Below are positions 11,793 to 19,612 of a stretch of 64,000 nucleotides of DNA, piece by piece. Origin of the DNA: Streptomyces sp. M41(2017) (GTDB lineage Bacteria > Actinomycetota > Actinomycetes > Streptomycetales > Streptomycetaceae); NCBI RefSeq assembly GCF_002078175.1, contig NZ_MWFK01000001.1, forward strand, positions 5,804,368-5,868,367, written 5' to 3'. The notes under the pieces were generated by a model. That model had not been told where the DNA came from. It saw nothing but the letters and a program-made list of their open reading frames with translations, and did no database searches. The translations under genes and the position numbers were made by a program. Positions within the stretch are counted from its first letter, which is position 1. Every line of letters begins with the position of its first letter.

Positions 11793-12458
11793 TCAGGGCT
11801 CGATGAGACCCGAGCGGATCGCGTAGCGGGTGAGCTCCAGTCGGTCGCGCAGGCCGAGCTTGTGCAGCATGTTCGCCCGATGCCGGTGGACGGTCTTGAT
11901 GCTGATGAAGAGCATCTCGGCGATCTCCTTGGAGGAGTGGCCCTCGGCCACGAGCTTGAGGACCTCCTCCTCGCGGGGCGTCAGGACCTGGTCCGGGGGT
12001 TCCTCGCCGTCACGGAGGCGGTCCAGGTAGGTGCGGACCAGGGCGGTGACCGCGCCCGGGTAGAGGAAGGGCTCGTCGCGCAGGGCCGCACGGCAGGCGT
12101 CCACGAGATCGCGGTCGGCCACGGACTTCAGCACATAGCCACTGGCACCGGCCTTCAAGGCCTGGAAGAAGTACTGCTCGTTGTCGTGCATGGTCAGCAT
12201 CAGCACGCGTAGTCCCGGCTTCAGCGCGACGAGTTCCCGGGCGGCCTGGAGACCGGTCATCCGGGGCATGGCGATGTCCAGGACGACCAGGTCGACGTCG
12301 TTGGCGCGGGCCAGCGCGATCGCCTCGGCCCCGTCCCCCGCCTCGGCGACCACCGTCAGATCCGGCTCCTGGTCGAGGATGAGCCGCACGCCGCGCCGCA
12401 CCAGCGCGTGGTCGTCGGCGAGGAGGATCCGGATCACGGATTCGTCGGGCGTGGTCAT
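11793..12458 (-). CDS. NarL/FixJ-family response regulator
   Basis: A 221-residue two-domain regulator. The receiver starts IRILLADDHALVRRG; the phospho-acceptor is the Asp in DLVVLDIAMPRM (about residue 60), with the switch Thr in MLTMHDN and Lys in YVLKSV. The output is a LuxR-type helix-turn-helix, LTPREEEVLKLVAEGHSSKEIAE. Its ATG overlaps the sensor-kinase TGA by four bases (ATGA), so the pair is translationally coupled. The arrangement SecDF, response regulator, kinase, then divergent DksA-like genes and a MreB-like gene matches a block I recall from S. coelicolor around SCO6160-SCO6166 (memory, not checked). Confidence 0.92.
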   Translation of the reverse strand: MTTPDESVIRILLADDHALVRRGVRLILDQEPDLTVVAEAGDGAEAIALARANDVDLVVLDIAMPRMTGLQAARELVALKPGLRVLMLTMHDNEQYFFQALKAGASGYVLKSVADRDLVDACRAALRDEPFLYPGAVTALVRTYLDRLRDGEEPPDQVLTPREEEVLKLVAEGHSSKEIAEMLFISIKTVHRHRANMLHKLGLRDRLELTRYAIRSGLIEP

Positions 12459-13405
12459 GACTGCTTCCTCGCGTCGGGCACGGACAGCCGGACCTGCGTT
12501 CCGGAGGCCGCCGAGGTGATGTCGAGCGTGGCCCCGATCAGCAGCGCGCGCTCACGCATCCCACGGATTCCGGCACCCTCGCCGGCGAGGACACCCCCGT
12601 GGCCGTCGTCCGTGACGGCCAGCACGACCGTGCCGTCCGTGTGCCGGAGGCTCACCTCGACCCGCGCGGCCTCGGCGTGCCGGGCGGCGTTCGTCAGCGC
12701 CTCCTGAGCCACGCGGTACAGCACCAGCTCCGTCTGCTGGTCCAGGTCGGGCAGGCCGGAGGCGAAGGCGCGCGCCACCCGCAACCCGGTGTGGGTGGCG
12801 AACTCGCCGGTGAGCGAGGTCAGGGCGCTGACCAGGCCCAGATCCTCCAGGACGTCCGGCCGGAGCCGTCGTACCAGGCGGCGCACCTCGTCCAGGCTCT
12901 CCCGGGTGATCTCCTGCGCCTGCCGCAGCTCACCGCGCAGGGGTTCGTCCGCCTGGTCCGAGGAGCGCTTCAGGGACAGCAGGATCGCGGTCATGGTCTG
13001 GCCGACCTCGTCGTGCAGTTCCTGGGCGATACGTCGCCGCTCCGCCTCCTGGGCGAGGAGCACACGGGAACTGCTGGCGGCACGCTCCTGTTCGAGGCGG
13101 TCCAGCATGGCGTTGAACGTACGGATCAGCTCGGAGATCTCACCGCGGCCCCGTTCCGGCAGCCGCTGCCCCGGGCGCAGGAGGTCGACGGTCGTCATCA
13201 GCTTCCTGAGCCGCGCCACCGGAGCCAGTCCGATCCGCAGCAGGGCCGCGTTGGCGACCAGCATCACGGCCAGCCCGGCCACGAGGACGACCGCCTCGGT
13301 CAGCACGACCGGAACGGACACCGTGACCGGGGCCCACAGCAGCAGCGCGGTGGCACTTCCCAGCACCAGCGCGTTCAGCGCGAAGAGCCGCCAGAACAGG
13401 GACAA
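12455..13405 (-). CDS. HisKA_3-type membrane sensor histidine kinase
   Basis: About 316 residues. Two N-terminal membrane helices (FALNALVLGSATALLLW, then a second from about residue 30) lead into a HAMP-like linker, a dimerisation helix with the phospho-acceptor His in ELHDEVGQT, and an HATPase domain with QEALTNAARHA (N box) and DDGHGG plus GIRGMRERA (G boxes). No large extracytoplasmic sensor domain exists; the helices are nearly back to back. The start is uncertain: TTG 13405 has GAAAGG ten bases upstream; an ATT two codons earlier is closer to it; GTG 13462 would add 19 residues but lacks a ribosome site. It phosphorylates the coupled NarL-type regulator. Confidence 0.85.
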   Translation of the reverse strand: MSLFWRLFALNALVLGSATALLLWAPVTVSVPVVLTEAVVLVAGLAVMLVANAALLRIGLAPVARLRKLMTTVDLLRPGQRLPERGRGEISELIRTFNAMLDRLEQERAASSSRVLLAQEAERRRIAQELHDEVGQTMTAILLSLKRSSDQADEPLRGELRQAQEITRESLDEVRRLVRRLRPDVLEDLGLVSALTSLTGEFATHTGLRVARAFASGLPDLDQQTELVLYRVAQEALTNAARHAEAARVEVSLRHTDGTVVLAVTDDGHGGVLAGEGAGIRGMRERALLIGATLDITSAASGTQVRLSVPDARKQS

Positions 13406-13775
13406 CGGAATGACGCCTTTCTCACGAGCACGGTTCTGTCTCCACTGTCCGTCACCGCGCACCCGGACCGGGAATCGCGGTCGACTCGGCGACCGGCCCG
13501 GCGCCCAGCCTGCCCCGGAGCGCCCGCGGCCGTCGATGGGGTCCAATGCCCATTTCCGGCCCGGCCCGCCCCTTCCACGCCCCCTCCACCGATCCCCTCG
13601 GACGACCGCAAATGGGTACTGCGCCCGATGGGAATCACCGGGGCGGAACGTCAAGGTGAGGACAGAACACGAAACCGGCGGCCACGGACCTGCCCTCCGG
13701 GGACGCGATCCCCGCGTACGCATCGTCCGCAGGCCACCGGCCCCCCAGCCCCGCAACCCCCAGGGAGAAACCGCC
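13406..13775. promoter_or_regulatory. Divergent intergenic region between sensor kinase and DksA-like gene
   Basis: About 370 bases with no convincing gene. It must hold both promoters. I see a GGGTAC near 13615 that could be a SigB-like -10 element for the rightward genes, but no matching -35 of the GTTT type at the right distance, so I make no firm promoter call. Confidence 0.4.
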
Positions 13776-14105
13776 ATGTCCCTCGACACGCCCCGGAACG
13801 CGACTCGACGTCCCCGGACCCTGACGACGCACGAGGCGCGTCAGCGTCTCGAACACGAACGCAACGCGCGGCTCGCCCAGTTGCGCGCCATGGACGAGGC
13901 AGGGCAGGACGCGGAGGAGCAGGTGATGGCGGCGCAGCGGGACGTGGCCGAGCGGGTCCTCACCGAGATCGAGGACGCCTCCAGCCGTATCCGGGACGGC
14001 AGTTACGGCGTCTGCGTGGCGTGCGCCCGGCCCGTACCCGTGGAACGCCTGGAGATCCTTCCCTACACACGGTTCTGCGTCCCGTGCCTGCACGGCACCG
14101 GCTGA
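13776..14105 (+). CDS. DksA/TraR-family zinc-finger protein (first copy)
   Basis: A 109-residue protein with an N-terminal coiled-coil-like helix pair (residues about 18-70, rich in Arg, Glu and Ala) and a C-terminal C4 zinc finger: CVAC and CVPC spaced 17 residues apart around RLEILPYTRF. This is the DksA/TraR fold, which inserts its coiled coil in the RNA polymerase secondary channel. The coiled-coil tip here reads MDEAGQDAEEQ and lacks an obvious DxxDxA motif of true DksA, so ppGpp synergy is uncertain. GGGAGAAA sits five bases before the ATG. It is 97 bases upstream of a second copy. Confidence 0.85.
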   Translation: MSLDTPRNATRRPRTLTTHEARQRLEHERNARLAQLRAMDEAGQDAEEQVMAAQRDVAERVLTEIEDASSRIRDGSYGVCVACARPVPVERLEILPYTRFCVPCLHGTG

Positions 14106-14202
14106 GAGCCCGGCCCGTGGGCGGAACCCCGTTCCGTCCCGCGCCGGCCTCCCCGCCCCCGCCCTCGCCGTATCCCGTTTCCACCCTGCCCGAGGGGATG
14201 AA

Positions 14203-14577
14203 GTGGTGACCCGTCAGACCGTCGACGACCGCGACACCCGCCTGTCCGCGCGGGATCTCGCCGCGCTGCGCGAGAACCTGCACGAACAGCGCCTGTTCCG
14301 GCGCGAGCAGCTCGACCAGATCGGGTCGGCCGTCCCGAGCCGCACCGAGGGACCGCCGGCCCGGCGGTCCGCCTCGCAGATCGAGGTCCGCGTCCAGCTC
14401 GCCGCGTCGGCGCGCATGGTCCTCGCCGACGTCGAGGCGGCGCTCGCCCGCATGGACGAGGGCCGCTACGGCGCCTGCCACCTGTGCCACGCCGCCATCG
14501 GCCGCGAGCGGCTGGCCGTCGTGCCGCAGGCCCGCTACTGCGGTCGCTGTCAGCAGGTCAGGGAGGCCGGTCGATGA
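14203..14577 (+). CDS. DksA/TraR-family zinc-finger protein (second copy)
   Basis: A 124-residue paralogue of the gene just upstream, with CHLC and CGRC spaced 17 residues apart around the shared core RLAVVPQARY. The N-terminal half is helical and charged (AALRENLHEQRLFRREQL). The ends of the two proteins line up well (a DG-YG-C block followed by the zinc finger), indicating a tandem duplication followed by divergence. Either of two adjacent GTG codons (14203, 14206) can be the start after GAGGGG. Its stop overlaps the ATG of the MreB-like gene (ATGA), so the two are cotranslated. Confidence 0.85.
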   Translation: MVTRQTVDDRDTRLSARDLAALRENLHEQRLFRREQLDQIGSAVPSRTEGPPARRSASQIEVRVQLAASARMVLADVEAALARMDEGRYGACHLCHAAIGRERLAVVPQARYCGRCQQVREAGR

Positions 14578-15386
14578 CCACGGCCCCTCGTCCCGTACGG
14601 CACCGGGCCTGGCCCCGGTGCCGTACGTGCCACGGCATCGCCCTCGACCTCGGCAGCGCCCGCACCCGCGCGTGGACGTCCGGCCGGGGCATGATCCTCG
14701 ACGTCCCCACGGTCACCTTCCCGGGCGACGGCCCCGTGCACCCGGTCCGGCGGGGCGCCATCGTCGACACCCCCGGCATCGCCCGCATGCTCGACCGACT
14801 GCTCACCCACCGGCTGCCGCGCATCGGCCGGCCACTGCTCATCCTGACCACGCCCGCCCTCGGGGGCGTCGCCTTCCGCACCGAAGCCCGTATCGCGGTG
14901 GAATCCCTGCGGCCGTCCACCGTGCTCACCGTGCCGTCCGCGCGAGCCGTGGCGGCGGCGGCCGGCGCCGACGTGACCACCGCGCTGCTCGTCGTGGACA
15001 TCGGCGCCCACATCACCGAGGTCGTACTCCTCGCGGAGGACACCGTCATCGACGCCCACCACACCGACCTGGGGCTCGGCGACCTCGACCCGGCGGAGCC
15101 ACCCGCACGCATCACCGACGCCGTCGTCGCGATGGTCACCACCATGCTGGAGCAGGACCGCACCACCCTGACCCTCGACGCCCTGCGGCGAGGCGTCCTC
15201 CTCTCCGGCGGAGGCGCCCTGCGCCCCGACATCACCCACCGCCTCACCCGGCAGCTGCACGCCCCCGTCGAACCGGCCCCCGCTCCCCACACCGCGGCCG
15301 TCCGCGGCGCCTCCCACCTCCTGAACGCCGCACACACCCGTCCCTCCGCGGCCCTGGGCACACCTCCGCCGCGCGGGCACGGGTGA
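14574..15386 (+). CDS. Short MreB-like actin-fold protein
   Basis: A 270-residue actin-superfamily protein. The phosphate-1 loop is IALDLGSARTRAW, phosphate-2 is LLVVDIGAHITEV, and the adenosine motif is VLLSGGGALRPDI. MreB is normally about 330-350 residues; here the subdomain around residues 200-250 is shortened. The first 25 residues carry an unusual CRTC pair just before the actin fold, resembling half of a zinc finger. Streptomycetes grow from the pole and use MreB/Mbl mainly in spore-wall formation; this resembles the third, shortest copy (recalled as SCO6166). The four-base overlap with the DksA-like gene suggests a joint role, perhaps in sporulation or stress (inference). Confidence 0.85.
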   Translation: MTTAPRPVRHRAWPRCRTCHGIALDLGSARTRAWTSGRGMILDVPTVTFPGDGPVHPVRRGAIVDTPGIARMLDRLLTHRLPRIGRPLLILTTPALGGVAFRTEARIAVESLRPSTVLTVPSARAVAAAAGADVTTALLVVDIGAHITEVVLLAEDTVIDAHHTDLGLGDLDPAEPPARITDAVVAMVTTMLEQDRTTLTLDALRRGVLLSGGGALRPDITHRLTRQLHAPVEPAPAPHTAAVRGASHLLNAAHTRPSAALGTPPPRGHG

Positions 15387-15524
15387 GCCCCTCGCACGGG
15401 ACGCGACGCGGAGGGCCTGGGAGGACCGCCGCCGCGGCGCCCGGCCGGGAGGAAGGGGACATGCCCGTTCAGCCGCCCCGACCGTCCGCGAACGTGCGTC
15501 GACGGCAGGCCGCTTCCGGCCCGT

Positions 15525-16697
15525 TCAAGCCCGTGCGTGGCGGTACGGGCGGAAGAACTCCCTGAGTTCCTCCGCGTACAGTTCCGGCTGCTCGAAGGGG
15601 GCGAAGTGGCCGCCGCGCGACGGTTCCGTGGCGCGGGCCAGGTTCGTCGTGCGTTCCAGCCAGGCACGGGGCGCGCGGACCAGGTCGCCGGGGAAGATCG
15701 AGAAGCCGGACGGCACCTCGACGCGCCGGGCGAGCTGGGCGGGCGGGATCGCGCCGTTCGCGCGGTACATGCGCATCGACGAACCGATCGTCTCCGTCAG
15801 CCAGTAGAGCGTGACGTTCGTCAGGATCTCGTCCTTCGTGAAGCACCGTTCGACGTCACCGTCGCAGTCGCTCCACGCCCGCAGCTTCTCGACGATCCAG
15901 GCGGCGAGCCCGGCCGGCGAGTCGGTGAGCCCGACGGCCGCCGTCTGCGGCTTCGTGCGGTGCATGGCGGCGTACGCACCCTCGGACCCTCCCCACGCCG
16001 CCGCGCCCTCCATCCACGCACGCTCCTCGGGCGTGAGGTCGGCGGGGTCACCGCCGAACACGGGCAGGCCCCCGTCCATGCGGTGGACGGCCACGACCCG
16101 GTCGGGATGGTCGAGCGCCAGGTACCGGCTCACATGGCTGCCGATGTCACCACCGGCCGCGCCGAAGCGCTCATAGTCCAGCACGGACATCAACTCCGCC
16201 CACAGACCGGCCACGGCGATCGAGTCGAGCGGGGCGCCGGTGGGGCGGTCGGAGTATCCGTAGCCCGGCATGTCAGGCACGATCACGTCGAACGCGTCGG
16301 CCGGGTCCGCACCGTGGGCACCGGGATCGGTGAGGAGCGGGATCACCTTCGTGTACCGCCAGAACGAGTCAGGCCAGCCGTGGCTGAGCACCAGCGGCAG
16401 CACCGGACCGCGCGGCGCGACGGCCCGCGCGTGCACGAAGTGGATCCCGAGACCGCCCAGCGGGACCCGGAAGTGGGGGAGCCGGGCGAGGGCCGCCTCC
16501 TGGGCGGGCCAGTCGAAGCCGTCAGCCCAGTACGCGACGAGCTCGCGGAGGTAGTCGAGATCGGTGCCGAGCGCCCAGCCGGCGTCCTCCGGCGCGTCCG
16601 GCCACCGCGTTCCGCGCAGGCGTGCGCGGAGGTCGTCCAGGGCGGCGGGGGCCGTCCGCGGAGTGAACGGCTCGGGACGGGGCGCGACATCAGGCAT
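15525..16697 (-). CDS. Epoxide hydrolase (EHN-type alpha/beta hydrolase)
   Basis: A 390-residue enzyme, the usual length of microsomal-type epoxide hydrolases. An N-terminal EHN segment (FTPRTAPAALDDLRARL, WALGTDLDYLREL) precedes the alpha/beta fold. The oxyanion motif is SHGWPDSF, the nucleophile Asp is in AGGDIGSH, and the catalytic His is in GGHFAPFEQP. Such enzymes open epoxides to diols, often in detoxification. I chose ATG 16697: the hexamer TAGGAT ends exactly seven bases before it, suggesting a leaderless transcript; an ATG nine bases upstream overlaps that hexamer. Confidence 0.9.
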   Translation of the reverse strand: MPDVAPRPEPFTPRTAPAALDDLRARLRGTRWPDAPEDAGWALGTDLDYLRELVAYWADGFDWPAQEAALARLPHFRVPLGGLGIHFVHARAVAPRGPVLPLVLSHGWPDSFWRYTKVIPLLTDPGAHGADPADAFDVIVPDMPGYGYSDRPTGAPLDSIAVAGLWAELMSVLDYERFGAAGGDIGSHVSRYLALDHPDRVVAVHRMDGGLPVFGGDPADLTPEERAWMEGAAAWGGSEGAYAAMHRTKPQTAAVGLTDSPAGLAAWIVEKLRAWSDCDGDVERCFTKDEILTNVTLYWLTETIGSSMRMYRANGAIPPAQLARRVEVPSGFSIFPGDLVRAPRAWLERTTNLARATEPSRGGHFAPFEQPELYAEELREFFRPYRHARA

Positions 16698-16830
16698 GAG
16701 CCGCATCCTACGGAGCGCGCCGGTGCGGACCGCCGACCTGCCGTTCGGACGACCTCGCGTCGCGCTGTCGGGCGGTGCGTCCCGCGCGCCGCACCTTCCC
16801 GCCTCCACGGGGCCCGCCCGCTCGGGCCGG

Positions 16831-17166
16831 TTACCGGCGTCCCCGAGAGGCGCGCTCGGCGGCCATGCGGACGACCGCCGTTCCACCGTCCAGATCCACC
16901 ATGGTCCTGTTCGGCGGCGCGCCGTCCTCCTCGTCGTCGCGGAGGATGAGCGCCGACTGCCGTTCCTTCAACTCGCTCTGCTTGCCCGGCGAGAAGGTCG
17001 CGTGCAGTTGCTCGAAACCGGTCGCCGATATCTGCCCGTGCCGGGCGCTGTTCCGCCAGGGCAGCAGTCCCGCCCGGCCCAGACGCAGGACGAGCTGGTC
17101 GGCGAAGGCCACCGCCGTCAGCAGGATGACCAGTCCCGGCAACGTCATGAAGACGACGAATCCCAT
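16831..17166 (-). CDS. Small membrane-anchored protein, DUF6191-like
   Basis: About 111 residues. One N-terminal membrane helix (MGFVVFMTLPGLVILLTAVA) is followed by a soluble part ending in a basic tail. The stretch SARHGQISATGFEQLHATFSPG, then KQSELKERQSALILRDDEEDG, is what I remember as the actinobacterial DUF6191 pattern. Function is unknown. An in-frame GTG/ATG 14 codons upstream is possible but would put charged residues before the helix; I prefer ATG 17166. It is flanked by the epoxide hydrolase and an HxlR regulator on the same strand, without tight spacing. Confidence 0.65.
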   Translation of the reverse strand: MGFVVFMTLPGLVILLTAVAFADQLVLRLGRAGLLPWRNSARHGQISATGFEQLHATFSPGKQSELKERQSALILRDDEEDGAPPNRTMVDLDGGTAVVRMAAERASRGRR

Positions 17167-17269
17167 GCCGCCAGTATCCGCCCCGGACCGGTCCGGCGTC
17201 CGGCCCACTCTCCGGACACGTGAGCACGGCCCGCTGAACTGGCGGGCCGCGGCTCCCCTTCGGGGCGAA

Positions 17270-17647
17270 TCAGCCGGTTCGTTCCTCGTACGCGGCCCTG
17301 CTCGCCTCGATGTCCGCGATGTGCTCCATCGCCCAGCCGGCCAGCGCGAGCGCCGGCGGGATGAGGCTCCGGCCGTTCGGCGTCAGCGCGTACTCGACCC
17401 GGGGCGGAACCTCCGCGTACGCCGTCCTCGACACCAGACCGTCGCGTTCCAGATTCCGCAGGGTCAGCGTCAGCATCCGCTGCGAGATCCCCGGGACCTG
17501 ACGCTGCAGGTCGGTGAAGCGCAGCCGTCCCTGGTCGAGTGTCGTCACGATCAGCAGGGTCCACTTGTCGCAGATGCGGTCGAGCACGGCGCGGATCGTC
17601 CGCCCGCCGTCCCCGCGGATCATGCATGTGTGCTCGTACTCCGACAT
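17270..17647 (-). CDS. HxlR-family winged-helix regulator
   Basis: A 125-residue regulator with the HxlR core: AVLDRICDKWTLLIVTTL at residues about 18-36, the recognition helix GISQRMLTLTLRNLERDGLV, and the wing around PPRVEYALTPNGRSL. Cys 8 (HTCMIRG) sits where many redox- or quinone-sensing members carry their reactive thiol. It is divergent from a DoxX-family membrane gene, the classic arrangement in which it represses its neighbour. GGGAG lies five bases before the ATG. See the TTAC/GTAA repeat in the shared promoter. Confidence 0.88.
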   Translation of the reverse strand: MSEYEHTCMIRGDGGRTIRAVLDRICDKWTLLIVTTLDQGRLRFTDLQRQVPGISQRMLTLTLRNLERDGLVSRTAYAEVPPRVEYALTPNGRSLIPPALALAGWAMEHIADIEASRAAYEERTG

Positions 17648-17721
17648 GACAGCTCCCTGTACGTGACGCACACCCGTGTGCCTTTTGTGAGCCCCTCGAC
17701 GGTGACCCATCATGGGGCAAC

Positions 17722-17734
17722 TTACGCCGGGTAA
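17722..17734. promoter_or_regulatory. Candidate HxlR operator (TTAC-N5-GTAA)
   Basis: A short inverted repeat, TTAC then five bases then GTAA, lies about 22 bases before the DoxX start in the divergent spacer. It is unusually A/T-containing for this genome and resembles the dyads reported for HxlR/YodB-type repressors. Binding is inferred. Confidence 0.4.
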
Positions 17735-17755
17735 CTATTGTGCGAGGGAATGACC

Positions 17756-18121
17756 ATGGACGTCGCGTACTGGATCGTCGCGGGGCTGCTGGCGCTGTTC
17801 TACGTCTACGCCGGGGGCATGAAGGTCCTGCGGAGCCAGGAACAGCTCCGGCCCATGATGGGCTGGGTCGACCGGGTGCCCATGGCGCTGGTCAGAGTGA
17901 TCGGGACGCTGGAGATCCTCGGCGCGGCGGGGCTGATACTGCCGCCCCTCACCGGGATCGCGCCCGTCCTCGCCGTCGCCGCCGCGGTGGGCCTCGTCCT
18001 CCTCCAGGCCGGGGGCATCGCCGTCCACGTCTCCCGCGGCGAGGCCCGGCTGATCGGCCTCAACATCGCCCTGCTGGTCGCAGCGGCGGCGTCCGCCCGG
18101 CTCGGCACCACCTGGCTCTGA
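17756..18121 (+). CDS. DoxX-family membrane protein
   Basis: A 121-residue protein with four hydrophobic helices (AYWIVAGLLALFYVYAG; VRVIGTLEILGAAGLIL; IAPVLAVAAAVGLVLLQAGG; LNIALLVAAAAS), the DoxX/DoxD-like fold. Such proteins are often paired with HxlR regulators and linked to thiol or quinone stress. ATG 17756 is preferred to ATG 17750 because GAGGGA would be too close to the latter. Transcription is divergent from the HxlR gene and ends at a hairpin before the convergent amidase gene. Confidence 0.82.
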   Translation: MDVAYWIVAGLLALFYVYAGGMKVLRSQEQLRPMMGWVDRVPMALVRVIGTLEILGAAGLILPPLTGIAPVLAVAAAVGLVLLQAGGIAVHVSRGEARLIGLNIALLVAAAASARLGTTWL

Positions 18122-18167
18122 CGTCCGGACGCGCGCCCGGGGCGGGGGCGTCGGGCGACACGCAAAA

Positions 18168-18201
18168 GGGCGGGAGCACGGCACCCGGCCGACTCCCGCC
18201 C
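18168..18201. terminator. Hairpin between convergent DoxX and amidase genes
   Basis: A perfect 9-bp repeat GGGCGGGAG/CTCCCGCCC with a 16-base loop, preceded by AAAA on the left; likely a bidirectional terminator for both flanking genes. Confidence 0.6.
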
Positions 18202-18215
18202 CGTTCCGCCGACCG

Positions 18216-19388
18216 TCAGGTGCGGTAGGCGTAGTACGCGGCGTTCGGGTACGACGCGATGATGCTCGCCACCGACCTGTTGTAGGTGTTGGTGGAGTGG
18301 TACGACAGGTACGGCACACCCTGCGGGCTGCGGTACGTGACGATCATGCTGTGGTCCTTGGACCCGTCCTTGTTGAAGTCCATCTGCAGCACGTCGCCGA
18401 TGTCCAGCTGGTAGACGTTGGCGAGGCTGGTGACACGCTTCGAGGACAGCGCGAACCACGAGAACTCGTTGACACCGATGAACGAGTCCGACTGGATGTC
18501 CGCGGTACCGAACCAGTTGTGGAAGTCGTTCGTGTAACCGGGAACGTGCTTCCAGCCACCGGCCTTCAGGGACTGGCTGACGAAGTTGGTGCAGTCACCG
18601 CCGGCGCCCTCCCCGTTGAAGTCCGGGTACGCCGGGTTGTACGTCTTCCAGTACTTGGCCGCGTACGCCGCCATGGCCTTGTAGTCGTAACCGGAGGCCG
18701 TGAGGTTCTTCGGTTTCGCCGCCGGGTTCTTCGTGATCGCCGAACGGGCGGCCGTGGGCGGCCCGTCGTCGGCGGTCTTCGGGGCGGCGACGAGCGGGGT
18801 GGTGGCGACCTGGTTGACCGCGACACCGTCGTCGGTGTCCCGGACACCGGTCAGCTGCCAGTCGCCCTTGCGGTCGGCCTTGAACGTCAGCTGGTGGTGG
18901 GCCTGGAAGCCGGTGGTCTTCGGCTCGGAGCCCGTGGCCTTGTCGTACGTCAGCGTCGTCGTCTCGGTGACGGTGACGGTGGCGTGACGGCCCTTCACCT
19001 TCGTGGTGTCCAGCGAGACCGTCGTGTTCCCCGCACGGTACTTCTCGCCCAGCTTCGCCAGACGGTCCTTGCGGCCCTCGAGCTGCGACAGCGCGGACTT
19101 CTCGGTGCGCGTCTGGGTGGAGGACAGACGCACGTCGCCGGAGAACCGGGACGTGGCCCGCTTGCTCGTCCCGTTGTCGACCAGGGCGTCGGTACGGTCG
19201 GTGAAGACCGCGTCGGCCAGCTTCTGGAAGGTGGCCTTCGTGGACGCGTCCACCTTGGGGTCGGCGGCGACACTCGCCGCGCCGGCGGACCAGTTGGGCA
19301 GCAGCGCCGCTCCGGCGACGACCGATGCGGCCGCCGCCGTGACTATGGTCGCGCGTTGCCGCTTACGGCTCAGTTTCCTTGATTTCAA
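18216..19388 (-). CDS. Secreted amidase-domain protein (Amidase_6)
   Basis: A 390-residue secreted protein. The first ~40 residues form a signal peptide (basic KSRKLSRKRQR, hydrophobic run, GAASVA cleavage region). The C-terminal third is the putative amidase domain: YDYKAMAAYAAKYWKTYN, then GGDCTNFVSQSL with the catalytic Cys and DHSMIVTYR with the His. The middle part (residues about 60-200) is a beta-rich region seen in such streptomycete proteins. Likely a cell-wall-directed cysteine amidohydrolase. Start is TTG 19388, supported by GAGGGG eight bases upstream; no ATG/GTG would keep the signal peptide intact. Confidence 0.85.
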   Translation of the reverse strand: MKSRKLSRKRQRATIVTAAAASVVAGAALLPNWSAGAASVAADPKVDASTKATFQKLADAVFTDRTDALVDNGTSKRATSRFSGDVRLSSTQTRTEKSALSQLEGRKDRLAKLGEKYRAGNTTVSLDTTKVKGRHATVTVTETTTLTYDKATGSEPKTTGFQAHHQLTFKADRKGDWQLTGVRDTDDGVAVNQVATTPLVAAPKTADDGPPTAARSAITKNPAAKPKNLTASGYDYKAMAAYAAKYWKTYNPAYPDFNGEGAGGDCTNFVSQSLKAGGWKHVPGYTNDFHNWFGTADIQSDSFIGVNEFSWFALSSKRVTSLANVYQLDIGDVLQMDFNKDGSKDHSMIVTYRSPQGVPYLSYHSTNTYNRSVASIIASYPNAAYYAYRT

Positions 19389-19405
19389 TGGTGTTCCCCT
19401 CTACG

Positions 19406-19422
19406 CCGGTATTCGATACCGG
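19406..19422 (-). other. Leader hairpin before the amidase gene
   Basis: CCGGTAT-TCG-ATACCGG, a perfect 7-bp stem with a 3-base loop, sits 18-34 bases before the TTG start, directly upstream of the ribosome site. It may shape leader structure; no known riboswitch is recognised. Confidence 0.4.
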
Positions 19423-19612
19423 AGGCCGCATCCTCGCACGGCATGTGTGGCTCCCGTGAAGGGGGTTGTCGAAGTGATATCGCCGTAATCTGCGGACGGC
19501 GCGGCGCCGTTGGGGCCCCGGCCCCTCGCACAGGCGCGTCCCGTCCCCCGGCCGGCTGCCCGTACGGCCCGGCCGACCGGCCCGCGAGCGCAGGCCACGT
19601 ACCCTTTCTCCC

